Source of the DNA: Pseudonocardia endophytica
GTDB taxonomy: Bacteria > Actinomycetota > Actinomycetes > Mycobacteriales > Pseudonocardiaceae
DNA length: 64,000 nucleotides
Direction of reading: 5' to 3'
Assembly (NCBI RefSeq): GCF_004339565.1
Contig: NZ_SMFZ01000001.1
Span: 2,046,001-2,110,000, forward strand
The position numbers and the translations under genes were made by a program. A model generated the notes under the pieces. It was not told the origin of the DNA. It saw only the letters and a list, made by a program, of their open reading frames with translations, and searched no databases. This document shows positions 25,862 through 34,070 of the stretch, one piece after another. Positions within the stretch are counted from its first letter, which is position 1. Each line of letters opens with the position of its first letter.

Positions 25862-26659
25862 TCAGGAGGCGGGGAGCGCGGGATCGGCCTTCAGCTGCAC
25901 GCCGGACAGCCCGAGCCGCCGTGCCTCGGCCATCAGCATCGCCAGCGTCGTGGCCGCCGCCGCGTACCCGGTGCCGTGCGGCGGGCGGACGTTGGAGATG
26001 CAGTTGCGCTCGGAGTCGCGACGACCGCGCCGCGCGTCGAACGTGAAGTAGAGCCCGAGCGAGTCGGTCGAGCTCATCCCCGGCCGCTCCCCCACCAGCA
26101 CGACGACGCTGCGGGCACCGACGGCCGCCGCGATCTCGTCACCCAGCGCGACCCGTGCCTGGGTGGCGACGACGACCGGCGCGACCCGCCACCCGTCGAG
26201 CCGGTCCAGGATCTCGCGGAGCATCGGCACGGCGTGCGACGCGACGGCGAGCGGGGACAGCCCGTCCGCGACGACGAGCACGACGTCGTACCCGCCCACC
26301 TGCTCCGGACCGGACCCCGACCCGTTGGACGGGGGCTCCGTTCGTGCGGGCGTGTCGTCGGCAGGCGAGGCCGCGGTCGGGGTGGCGTCCGCGGCCAGCC
26401 GGCGGCCCAGGTCCGGGCGACGCAGGTACTCGGCGCGGCTCGGCGCCGCGCTGGTCACCCGGGCCGTGTCCACGCCCAGCTCGACGGCGATCCGGGCCTC
26501 GAGCGCGTCGGCGTCCAGTGGGTCGTGCACGGCGTCCCGGGCGGCCGCGTGCGCGGCCCGCAGCTCCAGCAACCGGCGTGTGGGCAGCGCGTCCCCCGCC
26601 CGTCCGAGCGCGACCCGAGCCCTGGTCGCCGCGCGCAGGACGTCCAACGGATCCGTCAC
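25862..26659 (-). CDS. eutC: Ethanolamine ammonia-lyase small (light) subunit
   Basis: A 265-residue protein from GTG 26659, overlapping the eutB stop (GTGA). N-terminal RARVALGRAGDALPTRRLLE and AHAAARDAVHDPLD are typical of EutC. The cobalamin-binding half shows VVLVVADGLSPLAVASHAVP, VVLVGERPGMSSTDSLGLYF and SERNCISNVRPPHGTGYAAA. A Pro/Ala-rich insertion of about 25 residues lies between the two halves. With EutB it forms the B12-dependent lyase that splits ethanolamine into acetaldehyde and ammonia. Confidence 0.95.
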   Translation of the reverse strand: MTDPLDVLRAATRARVALGRAGDALPTRRLLELRAAHAAARDAVHDPLDADALEARIAVELGVDTARVTSAAPSRAEYLRRPDLGRRLAADATPTAASPADDTPARTEPPSNGSGSGPEQVGGYDVVLVVADGLSPLAVASHAVPMLREILDRLDGWRVAPVVVATQARVALGDEIAAAVGARSVVVLVGERPGMSSTDSLGLYFTFDARRGRRDSERNCISNVRPPHGTGYAAAATTLAMLMAEARRLGLSGVQLKADPALPAS

Positions 26660-28032
26660 CGCACACCCGCCGTCAGCGCTCGCGTCGCGTCCGGTGCCAA
26701 CTCGCGCACGCGCCCGTCGTCGGCGAGCAGCTCCATGCGTTCCAGCCACGCGGCGAACTCCGGCGCCGGCCGCAGCCCGAGCGCCTGGCGGGCGTAGAGC
26801 GCGTCGTGGAACGAGAGCGACTGGTAGTGCAGCATCACGTCGTCGCCGCCCGGCACGCAGATCACGAACGAGCAGCCGGCCACGCCGAGCATCGTGAGCA
26901 GCGTGTCCGTGTCGTCGGCGTCGGCCTCGGCGTGGTTCGTGTAGCAGACGTCGACGCCCATCGGGACGCCGAGCAGCTTGCCGCAGAGGTGGTCCTCCAG
27001 CCCGGCGCGGGTGATCTGCTTGCCGTCGTAGAGGTACTCCGGGCCGATGAACCCGACGACCGTGTTGACGATCAGCGGGTCGAAGGCGCGGGCCACCCCG
27101 TAGGCCCGGGCCTCCAGCGTCTGCTGGTCGACGCCGCGGTGCGCGTCCGCGGACAGCGCGCTGCCCTGCCCGGTCTCGAAGTACATGCAGTTCGTGCCGA
27201 CGGTCCCGCGGTCCAGCGCCAGCGCCGCCTCGTGCGCCTCGCGCAGCAGGGCGAGCGTGACGCCGAAGCCGTCGTTGGCGGCCTCGGTGCCGGCGACCGA
27301 CTGGAACACCAGGTCGACGGGCGCGCCGCGCTCCATGATCTCGATCGACGTCGTGACGTGGGCGAGCACGCAGCTCTGGGTCGGGATCTCGTAGCGGGTG
27401 CGGACCTCGTCGACGAGGTGCAGCAGGTCGGTCGTGCGCGACGGGCTGTCGGTGGCCGGGTTGATGCCGATCACGGCGTCGCCGCAGCCGAGCAGCAGAC
27501 CGTCCACGATGGACGCGGTGACGCCCGCCGGGTCGTCGGTCGGGTCGTTGGGCTGCAGGCGGGTCGCGAGCGTGCCCGGCCGCCCGACCGTCGACCGGAA
27601 CGCCGTGACGACCGGCGTGCGGCGGGCCACCGCGACCAGATCCTGGACCCGCATCAGCTTCGACGTCGCGGCGACCATCTCCGGCGTGAGCCCGGCCGTC
27701 AACGACGTCGTGTCCGTGAGCGGGTCGAGCAGATGGTCCCGGAACTCCCCGACGGTCATCGCGGACACCGGCGCGAACGCGTCCGCGTCGTGCGAGTCCA
27801 CGATCAGCCGGGTGACCTCGTCGTCCTCGTAGGACACCACGTGCTCGTCGAGGAACGTCGCCAGCGGCAGGTCGGCGAGCACGCCCTGGGCGGCGACCCG
27901 CTCCTGCTCCGACGACGCCGCGACGCCGGCCAGCACGTCACCGGAGCGTTCCGGGGTGGCGGCGGCGAGCAGTGCGGCGAGGTCGGTGAACTCGTAGGTG
28001 TGCCCGCCGAGGGTGCCTCGCCGCAGGGTCAT
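26656..28032 (-). CDS. eutB: Ethanolamine ammonia-lyase large (heavy) subunit
   Basis: A 458-residue EutB, close to the usual ~453. Key stretches: GVAASSEQERVAAQGVLADL, FRSTVGRPGTLATRLQPNDP, GINPATDSPSRTTDLLHLVD, GTNCMYFETGQGSALSADAH and FVICVPGGDDVMLHYQSLSF. The start ATG overlaps the permease stop (ATGA) and the stop overlaps eutC, so permease, EutB and EutC are translated as a unit. No acetaldehyde dehydrogenase, reactivase (eutA) or microcompartment shell gene is in the window. This suits use of ethanolamine mainly as a nitrogen source. Confidence 0.95.
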   Translation of the reverse strand: MTLRRGTLGGHTYEFTDLAALLAAATPERSGDVLAGVAASSEQERVAAQGVLADLPLATFLDEHVVSYEDDEVTRLIVDSHDADAFAPVSAMTVGEFRDHLLDPLTDTTSLTAGLTPEMVAATSKLMRVQDLVAVARRTPVVTAFRSTVGRPGTLATRLQPNDPTDDPAGVTASIVDGLLLGCGDAVIGINPATDSPSRTTDLLHLVDEVRTRYEIPTQSCVLAHVTTSIEIMERGAPVDLVFQSVAGTEAANDGFGVTLALLREAHEAALALDRGTVGTNCMYFETGQGSALSADAHRGVDQQTLEARAYGVARAFDPLIVNTVVGFIGPEYLYDGKQITRAGLEDHLCGKLLGVPMGVDVCYTNHAEADADDTDTLLTMLGVAGCSFVICVPGGDDVMLHYQSLSFHDALYARQALGLRPAPEFAAWLERMELLADDGRVRELAPDATRALTAGVR

Positions 28033-29432
28033 CGCAGTTCCGCCTCCGCGTCGGACAGCGCGGCGAACTCCTCGTCCGGGGCGCCCGCCACCAGGTGGTG
28101 CCGAGAGTAGAACGCGAAGTACGCCATGAACAGCGCGAACGCCCCGAGCGTGCAGAGCGCGGCAACGAGGTCGACGAGGAACGTCGCGATCACCGCGATC
28201 ATGGCCACGACCAGCGCGAACCCGGTCGTCGCGACGCCGCCGGGCGTGCGGTACGGCCGCTCCATCCCGGGCTCGCGGCGGCGCAGCACGATGTGGCTGA
28301 CCATCATCAGCACGTAGCTCAGCGCGGCGCCGAACACGGCCATGTTCAGCAGCACGTCGCCCTGCCCGGTCAGCGACAGCAGGAAGCCGATGATGCCGGG
28401 GACGATCAACGCGAGCGTCGGCGCCTTGCGGCCGTTGGTCACCGACAGCACGCGCGGCAGGTAGCCGGCGCGGGACAGCGCGAACGTCTGCCGGGAGTAC
28501 GCGTAGATGATCGAGAAGAAGCTGGCGACCAGCCCGGCGAGCCCGATGTAGTTGACGACGACGGCGAGTGGTCCGGTTCCGAGCGCCTCGACCAGCGGGT
28601 TGCCGGACTCGGAGAGCGCGTTCGCGCCGAGCGCCCCGGTGGCCAGCACGAGGACGCAGGCACCGGTGACGATCAGCACCAGCATGCTGACCAGGATCCC
28701 GCGCGGCACGTTCCGCGACGGGTCGCGCGCCTCCTCCGCGGCCAGCGGGACGCCCTCGACGGCCAGGAAGAACCAGATCGCGAACGGCACGGCCGACCAG
28801 ATCCCCAAGACGCCGAACGGCAGGAACTCCGACGCGCCCGCCGCGTCGGTCGGCGCGATGTCGACGAGGTTGCCGGCGTCGAACAGCGGGATCGCGCCGA
28901 TCACGAACACGATCAGCCCGACGAGCGCGATCGCCGTCACGACGAACATGACCTTGAGCGCCTCACCGACGCCCGCAAGGTGGATCCCGACGAAGATCGC
29001 GTAGGCGGCCAGGTAGACCCACCACCCGTCGGTGATCCCGAACAGGCCGAGTGACTCGACGTAGGCGCCGATGAACGTGGCGATCGCGGCCGGGGCGATC
29101 GCGTACTCGACGAGGATCGCGGTGCCGGTGGCGAACCCGCCCCACGGGCCGAGCGCCCGGCGGGCGAACGTGTAGCCGCCGCCCGCGGCGGGCAGCGCGG
29201 ACGACAGCTCGGCCATGCCGAGGACCATCGCCAGGTACATCGCGGCGATCACCACGCCGGCGATCAGCAGGCCGCCGAACCCGCCCTCGGCGAGCCCGAA
29301 GTTCCAGCCGGAGTAGTCGCCGGAGATCACGTAGCTGACGCCGAGGCCGGCCAGGAGCACCCAGCCCGCCGTGCCCGTCTTCAGCTGGCGCCGGGCCAGG
29401 TAGTCGCTCGTCGGATCGGTCGGACCGGACAC
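28029..29432 (-). CDS. Ethanolamine permease (APC superfamily)
   Basis: From GTG 29432 the product is 467 residues. This start is favoured because GGAGG lies 5 nt upstream; the longer form from 29453 would place that site inside the gene. The N-terminus YLARRQLKTGTAGWVLLAGL, GVSYVISGDYSGWNFGLAEG is characteristic of the ethanolamine permease family. Twelve TM segments follow, with AAEEARDPSRNVPRGILVSM typical of APC loop 6-7. Located first in the operon before eutB and eutC, it brings in their substrate. Confidence 0.9.
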   Translation of the reverse strand: MSGPTDPTSDYLARRQLKTGTAGWVLLAGLGVSYVISGDYSGWNFGLAEGGFGGLLIAGVVIAAMYLAMVLGMAELSSALPAAGGGYTFARRALGPWGGFATGTAILVEYAIAPAAIATFIGAYVESLGLFGITDGWWVYLAAYAIFVGIHLAGVGEALKVMFVVTAIALVGLIVFVIGAIPLFDAGNLVDIAPTDAAGASEFLPFGVLGIWSAVPFAIWFFLAVEGVPLAAEEARDPSRNVPRGILVSMLVLIVTGACVLVLATGALGANALSESGNPLVEALGTGPLAVVVNYIGLAGLVASFFSIIYAYSRQTFALSRAGYLPRVLSVTNGRKAPTLALIVPGIIGFLLSLTGQGDVLLNMAVFGAALSYVLMMVSHIVLRRREPGMERPYRTPGGVATTGFALVVAMIAVIATFLVDLVAALCTLGAFALFMAYFAFYSRHHLVAGAPDEEFAALSDAEAELR

Positions 29433-29591
29433 GCACACCTCCACGGACGCCACGGCGGGACCGGGGAATTGTCACCCGCAACGGCGTCGGTCACGTTTCC
29501 GTCCGATGTCGTATTCGGGTGCGCGAACGGCCGTATTTCCGCTGCGCTGCAGGCGGGGTGACCGGACAGGTTCCCCCGGGACGGGACGTCG

Positions 29592-29621
29592 TTGACAGTC
29601 CGCGGCGACTCTGTCGAGACT
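29592..29621 (+). promoter_or_regulatory. Promoter of the SfnB/DszC-like gene leader
   Basis: TTGACA at 29592-29597, followed by a weak -10-like GAGACT at 29616-29621, places the transcription start at about 29628, the GTG of the leader ORF. The TTGACA-to-GTG distance is 36 nt here and 35 nt at the sfnG leader. The preceding 29433-29591 holds only the upstream region of the divergent permease; I see no gene in it. Confidence 0.55.
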
Positions 29622-29627
29622 CCTCAC

Positions 29628-29696
29628 GTGCCGAACGAGCTCACCCGTCGACGTCACGTCGACCATTCCCGGGTGACCTCCTCTGCCTGTCGCTGA
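29628..29696 (+). CDS. Leader peptide upstream of SfnB/DszC-like gene
   Basis: A 22-codon ORF starts with GTG 29628 and ends with TGA 29694-29696. It reads NELTRRRHVDH then SRVTSSACR, with Cys next to last. It shares LTRRRHVDH, a V-x-S motif and the near-terminal AC with the leader at 24474-24545. The core is identical at the DNA level for 17 bp (29647-29663). The flanks differ, so selection on the peptide or its mRNA is likely. It is placed 103 nt before the oxidoreductase start. Confidence 0.78.
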   Translation: MPNELTRRRHVDHSRVTSSACR

Positions 29697-29728
29697 GCGA
29701 CGGACCTCACCACCGACGGACGACCCGA

Positions 29729-29754
29729 CCGTTCCCGCGCCGCCGCGGGGACGG
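29729..29754 (+). promoter_or_regulatory. Hairpin between second leader and its gene
   Basis: CCGT (29729-29732) and CCCGC (29734-29738) pair with GCGGG (29745-29749) and ACGG (29751-29754). This leaves a stable stem 33 nt after the leader stop and 45 nt before the start codon. It may be the attenuator partner of the leader peptide. Confidence 0.35.
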
Positions 29755-29799
29755 CGCTCCGTCGCGCCCTGACCACGGCATCCGCAGAGGAGCATCCCC

Positions 29800-31020
29800 A
29801 TGACCACCATCGCGAACCGACCGGACACCGACTGGTCCACCCACCCGGCCGACGAGGCCGGCTGGCTCGAACGCGCCCGCGAGGTCCGCCGCGCGCTCGA
29901 GACCGACGCGGCCGCCCGGGACAGGGCGGGCGAGACCCCCTACGACGAGATCGCGCTGCTCAAGCGATCCGGACTGGTCACGCTGCTCGGCCCCGTCGAG
30001 CACGGCGGTGCCGGGCTGGAGTGGCCGGCCGCGTACCGGGTCGTCCGCGAGGTCGCCGCGGGCGACGGCTCGATCGGCCAGCTGCTCGGCTACCACTACC
30101 TGTGGTTCTGGGCGGCCCGGCTGGTCGGCACGCCCGAGCAGATCGAGGCCGTCGAGGCCGACGCCACCCGCAACCAGTGGTTCTTCGGCGGCGCCGTGAA
30201 CCCGCGCGACGACGACGTGACCATCCGCGACACCGGTGACGAGATCGTCTACAACGGACGGAAGTCGTTCTCCACCGGCAGCAGGGTCTCGGACGTGACC
30301 GTGCTGGAGGGCGTGCTCGAGGGCACGGACACGCACGTCTTCGCGATCGTGCCGAGCGCCCAGGACGGCATCGTGTTCGGAGACGACTGGGACAACATCG
30401 GCCAGCGCCTCACCGAGAGCGGCAGTGTCACGATCTCCGACGTGACGGTGCCGTGGGCGAGCGCGGCGGGCTTCGTGGACAAGGCGTTCCAGCCGCGCGT
30501 CTACAACACGCTGAACGTGCCGGTGATCCAGCTCGTGTTCGTGAGCTTCTACCTCGGCATCGCCCGCGGCGCGCTGGAGACGGCGCTGGCCTACACGCGC
30601 ACGACGACGCGGTCGTGGCTGCACAGCGACGCCGAGCGCGCCGTCGACGAGCCGTACCAGCTGGACCTCTACGGCGACTACCAGTCGAAGCTGTGGGCCG
30701 TCGAGGCGCTGGCCGACCAGGTGGCGCTCGAAGGTCTCGCGATCCACCACGACGCGTGGAACGTGACGCCCGAGCAGCGCGGTGCGCACGAGGTGCGCGT
30801 GGCGGCGGTGAAGGCACGGGCGACCGACGTCGCGCTGGAGATCACGAGTGGGATCTTCGAGGGCCTCGGGGCCCGCGCCACGACGTCGCAGCTCGGGTTC
30901 GACCGGTTCTGGCGCAACGTCCGCACGCACACGCTGCACGACCCGGTCGCCTACAAGCGTCGCGAGGTCGGGGCGTTCCTGCTGCGCGACGAGCTGCCGG
31001 AGCCCACCTGGTACTCGTGA
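29800..31020 (+). CDS. SfnB/DszC-like flavin-dependent monooxygenase (acyl-CoA dehydrogenase fold)
   Basis: A 406-residue protein from ATG 29800, preceded by GAGGAG. The fold is that of acyl-CoA dehydrogenases, but the signature is of the sulfur-acquisition monooxygenase branch: LLKRSGLVTLLGPVEHGGAG, GSIGQLLGYHYLWFWAARLV, NQWFFGGAVNPRDDDVTI, YNGRKSFSTGSRVSDVTVLE, and the C-terminal FWRNVRTHTLHDPVAYKRRE. DszC oxidises dibenzothiophene with FMNH2 and O2; SfnB is linked to dimethyl sulfone use. The leader peptide shared with sfnG argues for joint control under sulfur limitation. Exact substrate is open. Confidence 0.85.
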   Translation: MTTIANRPDTDWSTHPADEAGWLERAREVRRALETDAAARDRAGETPYDEIALLKRSGLVTLLGPVEHGGAGLEWPAAYRVVREVAAGDGSIGQLLGYHYLWFWAARLVGTPEQIEAVEADATRNQWFFGGAVNPRDDDVTIRDTGDEIVYNGRKSFSTGSRVSDVTVLEGVLEGTDTHVFAIVPSAQDGIVFGDDWDNIGQRLTESGSVTISDVTVPWASAAGFVDKAFQPRVYNTLNVPVIQLVFVSFYLGIARGALETALAYTRTTTRSWLHSDAERAVDEPYQLDLYGDYQSKLWAVEALADQVALEGLAIHHDAWNVTPEQRGAHEVRVAAVKARATDVALEITSGIFEGLGARATTSQLGFDRFWRNVRTHTLHDPVAYKRREVGAFLLRDELPEPTWYS

Positions 31021-31026
31021 CCGGAT

Positions 31027-31061
31027 GCGGTGCCGGCCCCGCTGTCCGGGGCGGGCACCGC
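31027..31061. terminator. Strong hairpin terminator
   Basis: GCGGTGCC (31027-31034) pairs with GGCACCGC (31054-31061), and CCCCG (31037-31041) with CGGGG (31047-31051), around a five-base loop. It starts 7 nt after the SfnB/DszC-like gene ends. Confidence 0.75.
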
Positions 31062-31158
31062 CGTCGCACGTGATCGCGGCGCGGAGCTCGTCGGCGTGGG
31101 TTGCGGGCCATGCCGCGACCGGCCGGAGCGAGCCGCGGCCGGGCGGTGGCGAGGACCT

Positions 31159-31224
31159 GCCGCACCCCTGGCCGGCGTGTCGCACCGGCCGCAGCCGGTG
31201 CGACACGCCGACAGGGGGTGCGGC
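31159..31224. repeat. Palindromic repeat, family B copy 1
   Basis: GCCGCACCCC (31159-31168) pairs with GGGGTGCGGC (31215-31224). Inside, CGGCGTGTCGCACCGGC pairs with GCCGGTGCGACACGCCG around a short loop. The same element, slightly diverged, lies inside the coding sequence at 49584-49657. Here it lies between two convergent gene ends. Confidence 0.75.
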
Positions 31225-31272
31225 GGCTGTCGGAGGAGCGCAGCCGGCGATGCGGGTGCGACGAGCGGCGGG

Positions 31273-32574
31273 TCAGCCGACGCGGGTGCGGTCGGCGCCG
31301 TCGTCCGGCATGCCGGGCGCGCTCTCCGGCGGAAGCACGCGCGGCAGGAAGCGGCCGGTGCGCTGGACGTAGGCGTCGTACTCGTCGCCCAGCGCGTCGC
31401 CGAGCCGCGGCTCGTACACCGCACGGGCCTGGATCTGCACGGCGACGACGACCAGCACCGTGGCCAGCAACCCGAGCAGAGTCGGCGCCATCGCGAGCAT
31501 GCCGGCGCAGCCGACGATCAGGCCGGTCATCCCGGGGTTGCGGACCCGCGAGTGCAGGCCGTCCGTGGCGAGCACCGGACGGCTCTCGGACCCGTCCTCG
31601 CGGTCGGCGTCGGTCCGGCTGCGCTTCCACAGCGCGCCCATCTCGAGCTGGGACGCCGCGACCACGGCGAAGCCGAGCAGCGCAAGGCCCGCCCCCAGCA
31701 ACGCGACGCCGACCTCGCTGAACAGCGCGATCGGCTGCAGCACGTCCAGAGCGACCAGCAGCGGAGCACCGAACCCGAGCAGCGCGGCGGCCGCGAACAG
31801 CGCCCTGACCCACCACGCGGCCGTACCGGGGCGATGCGAGACACCGAGCGTCCTGGCGCCGCGGGCCCGGTGCGCCCGGAACCGGGTGATGCCGGTGACC
31901 AGCATCGCGACCGCGCCGACGCCCAGTGCGATCCAGCCGAGCAGGTGGTGGTCCAGGATCGAGCCGATCGTCGCCCACGCCTCGGGGCCGCCGATCTGGC
32001 CGACCGCCTCGACGGCGAGCCACAGCCCGAACACGAAGAACAGCATCGCCGCGCCGACCGCGATCACCCGCTCCGGCAGGCGTCGCCCGAGCTGCCGGCC
32101 GACGACGATCGCGAGCGCGTCGGCCACGACCATCCCGACCGTCGACCCGAGCCAGGTCCCCAACCATCCGTACTGCGTGGCCAGCGTGACCGTCGCGAGC
32201 ATCGTCTTGTCGCCGAGCTCGGCGAGGAAGAACGCCGTCGTCACGGCGAGCAGCACGGACCCGCCGGTCCGCGCGGCCTTGGACTCCTCGTCGTCGGAGA
32301 GGCTGTCGCCGCGCAGCGTCCACGCGCCGAACACCAGGAACGCCACCGCCGCCGCCAGCGAGATCCATCCGGTCGGCAGCGTCGCGCCGAGCCCGTACCC
32401 GACGGCGACGGACACGATGTGCACGACCGACGTGGCGATCGTGATGCCGATCAGGACCGGCCACGGCCGGTAGCGGGTGGCGAACGTCAACGCCATGAGC
32501 TGCGACTTGTCCCCGAGCTCGGCGACGAAGATGACGCCGAAGCTGATCGCGGTGGCCGCCAGGAAACCGTCCAT
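31273..32574 (-). CDS. TMEM165/GDT1-family transporter fused to an isoprenylcysteine methyltransferase-like domain
   Basis: A 433-residue membrane protein from ATG 32574. The first ~200 residues are a full UPF0016/GDT1 unit with its two signature motifs, ELGDKS (E19-S24) and ELGDKT (E119-T124), which form the cation site. Family members export Mn2+ or exchange Ca2+/Mn2+ for protons. From about residue 205 more membrane helices follow, ending in an ICMT/PEMT-like domain: LATDGLHSRVRNPGMTGLIV and YEPRLGDALGDEYDAYVQRT GRFLP. Such domains methylate membrane-bound or lipid substrates. The usual GDT1 protein ends near residue 200, so the fusion is unusual. A probable Mn2+ riboswitch in the 5' leader supports manganese homeostasis. 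Confidence 0.85.
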   Translation of the reverse strand: MDGFLAATAISFGVIFVAELGDKSQLMALTFATRYRPWPVLIGITIATSVVHIVSVAVGYGLGATLPTGWISLAAAVAFLVFGAWTLRGDSLSDDEESKAARTGGSVLLAVTTAFFLAELGDKTMLATVTLATQYGWLGTWLGSTVGMVVADALAIVVGRQLGRRLPERVIAVGAAMLFFVFGLWLAVEAVGQIGGPEAWATIGSILDHHLLGWIALGVGAVAMLVTGITRFRAHRARGARTLGVSHRPGTAAWWVRALFAAAALLGFGAPLLVALDVLQPIALFSEVGVALLGAGLALLGFAVVAASQLEMGALWKRSRTDADREDGSESRPVLATDGLHSRVRNPGMTGLIVGCAGMLAMAPTLLGLLATVLVVVAVQIQARAVYEPRLGDALGDEYDAYVQRTGRFLPRVLPPESAPGMPDDGADRTRVG

Positions 32575-32582
32575 CGTCCGTC

Positions 32583-32605
32583 CCTCGATCTGGACCGGAT
32601 CGAGG
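32583..32605 (-). promoter_or_regulatory. Shine-Dalgarno-sequestering hairpin (expression platform)
   Basis: On the minus strand CCTCGATC pairs with GATCGAGG around a seven-base loop. The GAGG of the second arm lies 8 nt before the ATG at 32574 and is the only good ribosome-binding site. The hairpin would block translation unless the upstream aptamer disrupts it. Confidence 0.6.
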
Positions 32606-32614
32606 ACGGAGGAC

Positions 32615-32735
32615 CTCGACCCGGCGTTGCCAGGTCGAAGGTCTCGCTCGCCTGCTGGTGGCCAGGCCGCCGCGGCCGGGCGAGAGGATCGCCAGTATGT
32701 CGACCGCAGCGTTGGGAGCTACTCCCCTTCGCGTA
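32615..32735 (-). ncRNA. Probable yybP-ykoY (Mn2+) riboswitch aptamer
   Basis: The minus-strand leader of the GDT1 fusion gene carries yybP-ykoY-like blocks. These are GAAGGGGAGTAGC (near 32730-32718), GTCGACATACTGGCG (near 32704-32690), and further on GAGCGAGACCTTCGACC followed by GGTCGAGGTC. This riboswitch class binds Mn2+ and is typically found before GDT1/UPF0016, P-type ATPase and MntP genes. The call is from remembered consensus, not a covariance search. A -10-like TAATCT lies just upstream (near 32752-32747). Confidence 0.7.
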
Positions 32736-32891
32736 CGGACATGAGATTACCTCATCGATCCAGCGGCCTCGACCGCTGACACCGCATCGGCCGAGTGGTG
32801 AGAGGTATCTCGCCCCCGCCCTGGTGCCGCGACGAGGTGTCGGCATACGTTCGGGGGGATCGTCGCTGCCGCCGCATCACCGGAGGTCCCC

Positions 32892-34067
32892 ATGCCCGAG
32901 GCCGTCGTCGTCGAGGCCGTCCGCACGCCCATCGGCAAGCGGAAGGGCTCGCTGTCCGAGGTCCACCCGGTCGACCTGTCGGCCGCCGTGCTGACCGCGC
33001 TCGCGCGGCGCACCGGCATCGACCCGAACCTGATCGACGACGTCGTGTGGGGCTGCGTGAACCAGGTCGGCGACCAGGCCGCGCAGATCGGGCGCTACGG
33101 CGTCCTCGCCGCGGGCTGGCCGGAGACCGTGCCGGGCGTGACGATCAACCGCGCGTGCGGGTCGAGCCAGTCGTCGTTCGACTTCGCCGCGGGCATGGTG
33201 ATGGCCGGGCAGTACGACGTCGTCGTGGCCGGTGGCGTCGAGTCGATGACCCGCGTGCCGCTCGGCGCCGGGCGGGACCCGTCGGTGGGACGGCCGTACG
33301 GGCCGCTCGTGCGCGAGCGGTACAGGGCCGACCTCGAGTCCGGCGAGTTCCCCGGCAACGACTTCAACCAGGGCGTCGGCGCGGAGCGGATCGCCCGCGA
33401 CTGGGGCTTCTCCCGCACCCGTCTCGACGAGTACGCGTCGCGCAGCCACGAGCTGGCCGCGGCGGCGATCGACGCGGGTGCGTTCGACGGGCAGCTCGCC
33501 GACATCCCGGACGCCCCCGGCTTCACGGCCGACGAGGGACTGCGCCGCGGCACCACGCCGGAGACGCTGGCGACGCTCAAGCCGTCGTTCCGCGAGGACG
33601 GGGTCATCCACGCGGGCAACAGCTCCCAGATCTCCGACGGCGCGTCCGCCGCCCTGATCACGACGCCGGAGCGGGCGAAGGAGCTCGGGCTGACCCCGAT
33701 CGTCCGGTACCACTCCGGCGCCGTGTCCGGTGCCAACCCGCTGCCGATGCTGACCGGCCCGATCCCGGCCACGCAGAAGGTGCTCAAGCGCTCCGGGCTC
33801 GCCATCGGCGACATCGGCGCGTTCGAGGTGAACGAGGCGTTCGCACCGGTGCCGCTCGCCTGGCAGGCCGAGCTCGGCGCCGAGGACGCCGTGCTCAACC
33901 CGCTGGGCGGCGCGATCGCCGTCGGGCACCCGCTCGGCGCGTCCGGCACGATCCTCATGACCCGGCTCGTGCACCACATGCGCGACAAGGACATCCGCTA
34001 CGGTCTGCAGACGATGTGCGAGGGCGGCGGCACGGCGAACGCCACGATCGTCGAGCTGGTGCGGTAG
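32892..34067 (+). CDS. Acetyl-CoA acetyltransferase (thiolase)
   Basis: A 391-residue thiolase. It shows the acyl-enzyme cysteine in INRACGSSQSSFDFAAG (Cys about residue 89), VNEAFAPVPLAWQAELG, GGAIAVGHPLGASGTILMTR with the catalytic His, and CEGGGTANATIVELV with the second Cys. It condenses or cleaves acyl-CoAs by beta-ketothiolysis. It starts 317 nt after the divergent riboswitch gene start. Beyond the riboswitch leader, that gap holds only its own promoter region. It converges with the ABC transporter genes 3 nt after its stop. Could supply or consume acetoacetyl-CoA; direction unknown. Confidence 0.93.
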   Translation: MPEAVVVEAVRTPIGKRKGSLSEVHPVDLSAAVLTALARRTGIDPNLIDDVVWGCVNQVGDQAAQIGRYGVLAAGWPETVPGVTINRACGSSQSSFDFAAGMVMAGQYDVVVAGGVESMTRVPLGAGRDPSVGRPYGPLVRERYRADLESGEFPGNDFNQGVGAERIARDWGFSRTRLDEYASRSHELAAAAIDAGAFDGQLADIPDAPGFTADEGLRRGTTPETLATLKPSFREDGVIHAGNSSQISDGASAALITTPERAKELGLTPIVRYHSGAVSGANPLPMLTGPIPATQKVLKRSGLAIGDIGAFEVNEAFAPVPLAWQAELGAEDAVLNPLGGAIAVGHPLGASGTILMTRLVHHMRDKDIRYGLQTMCEGGGTANATIVELVR

Positions 34068-34070
34068 GCA

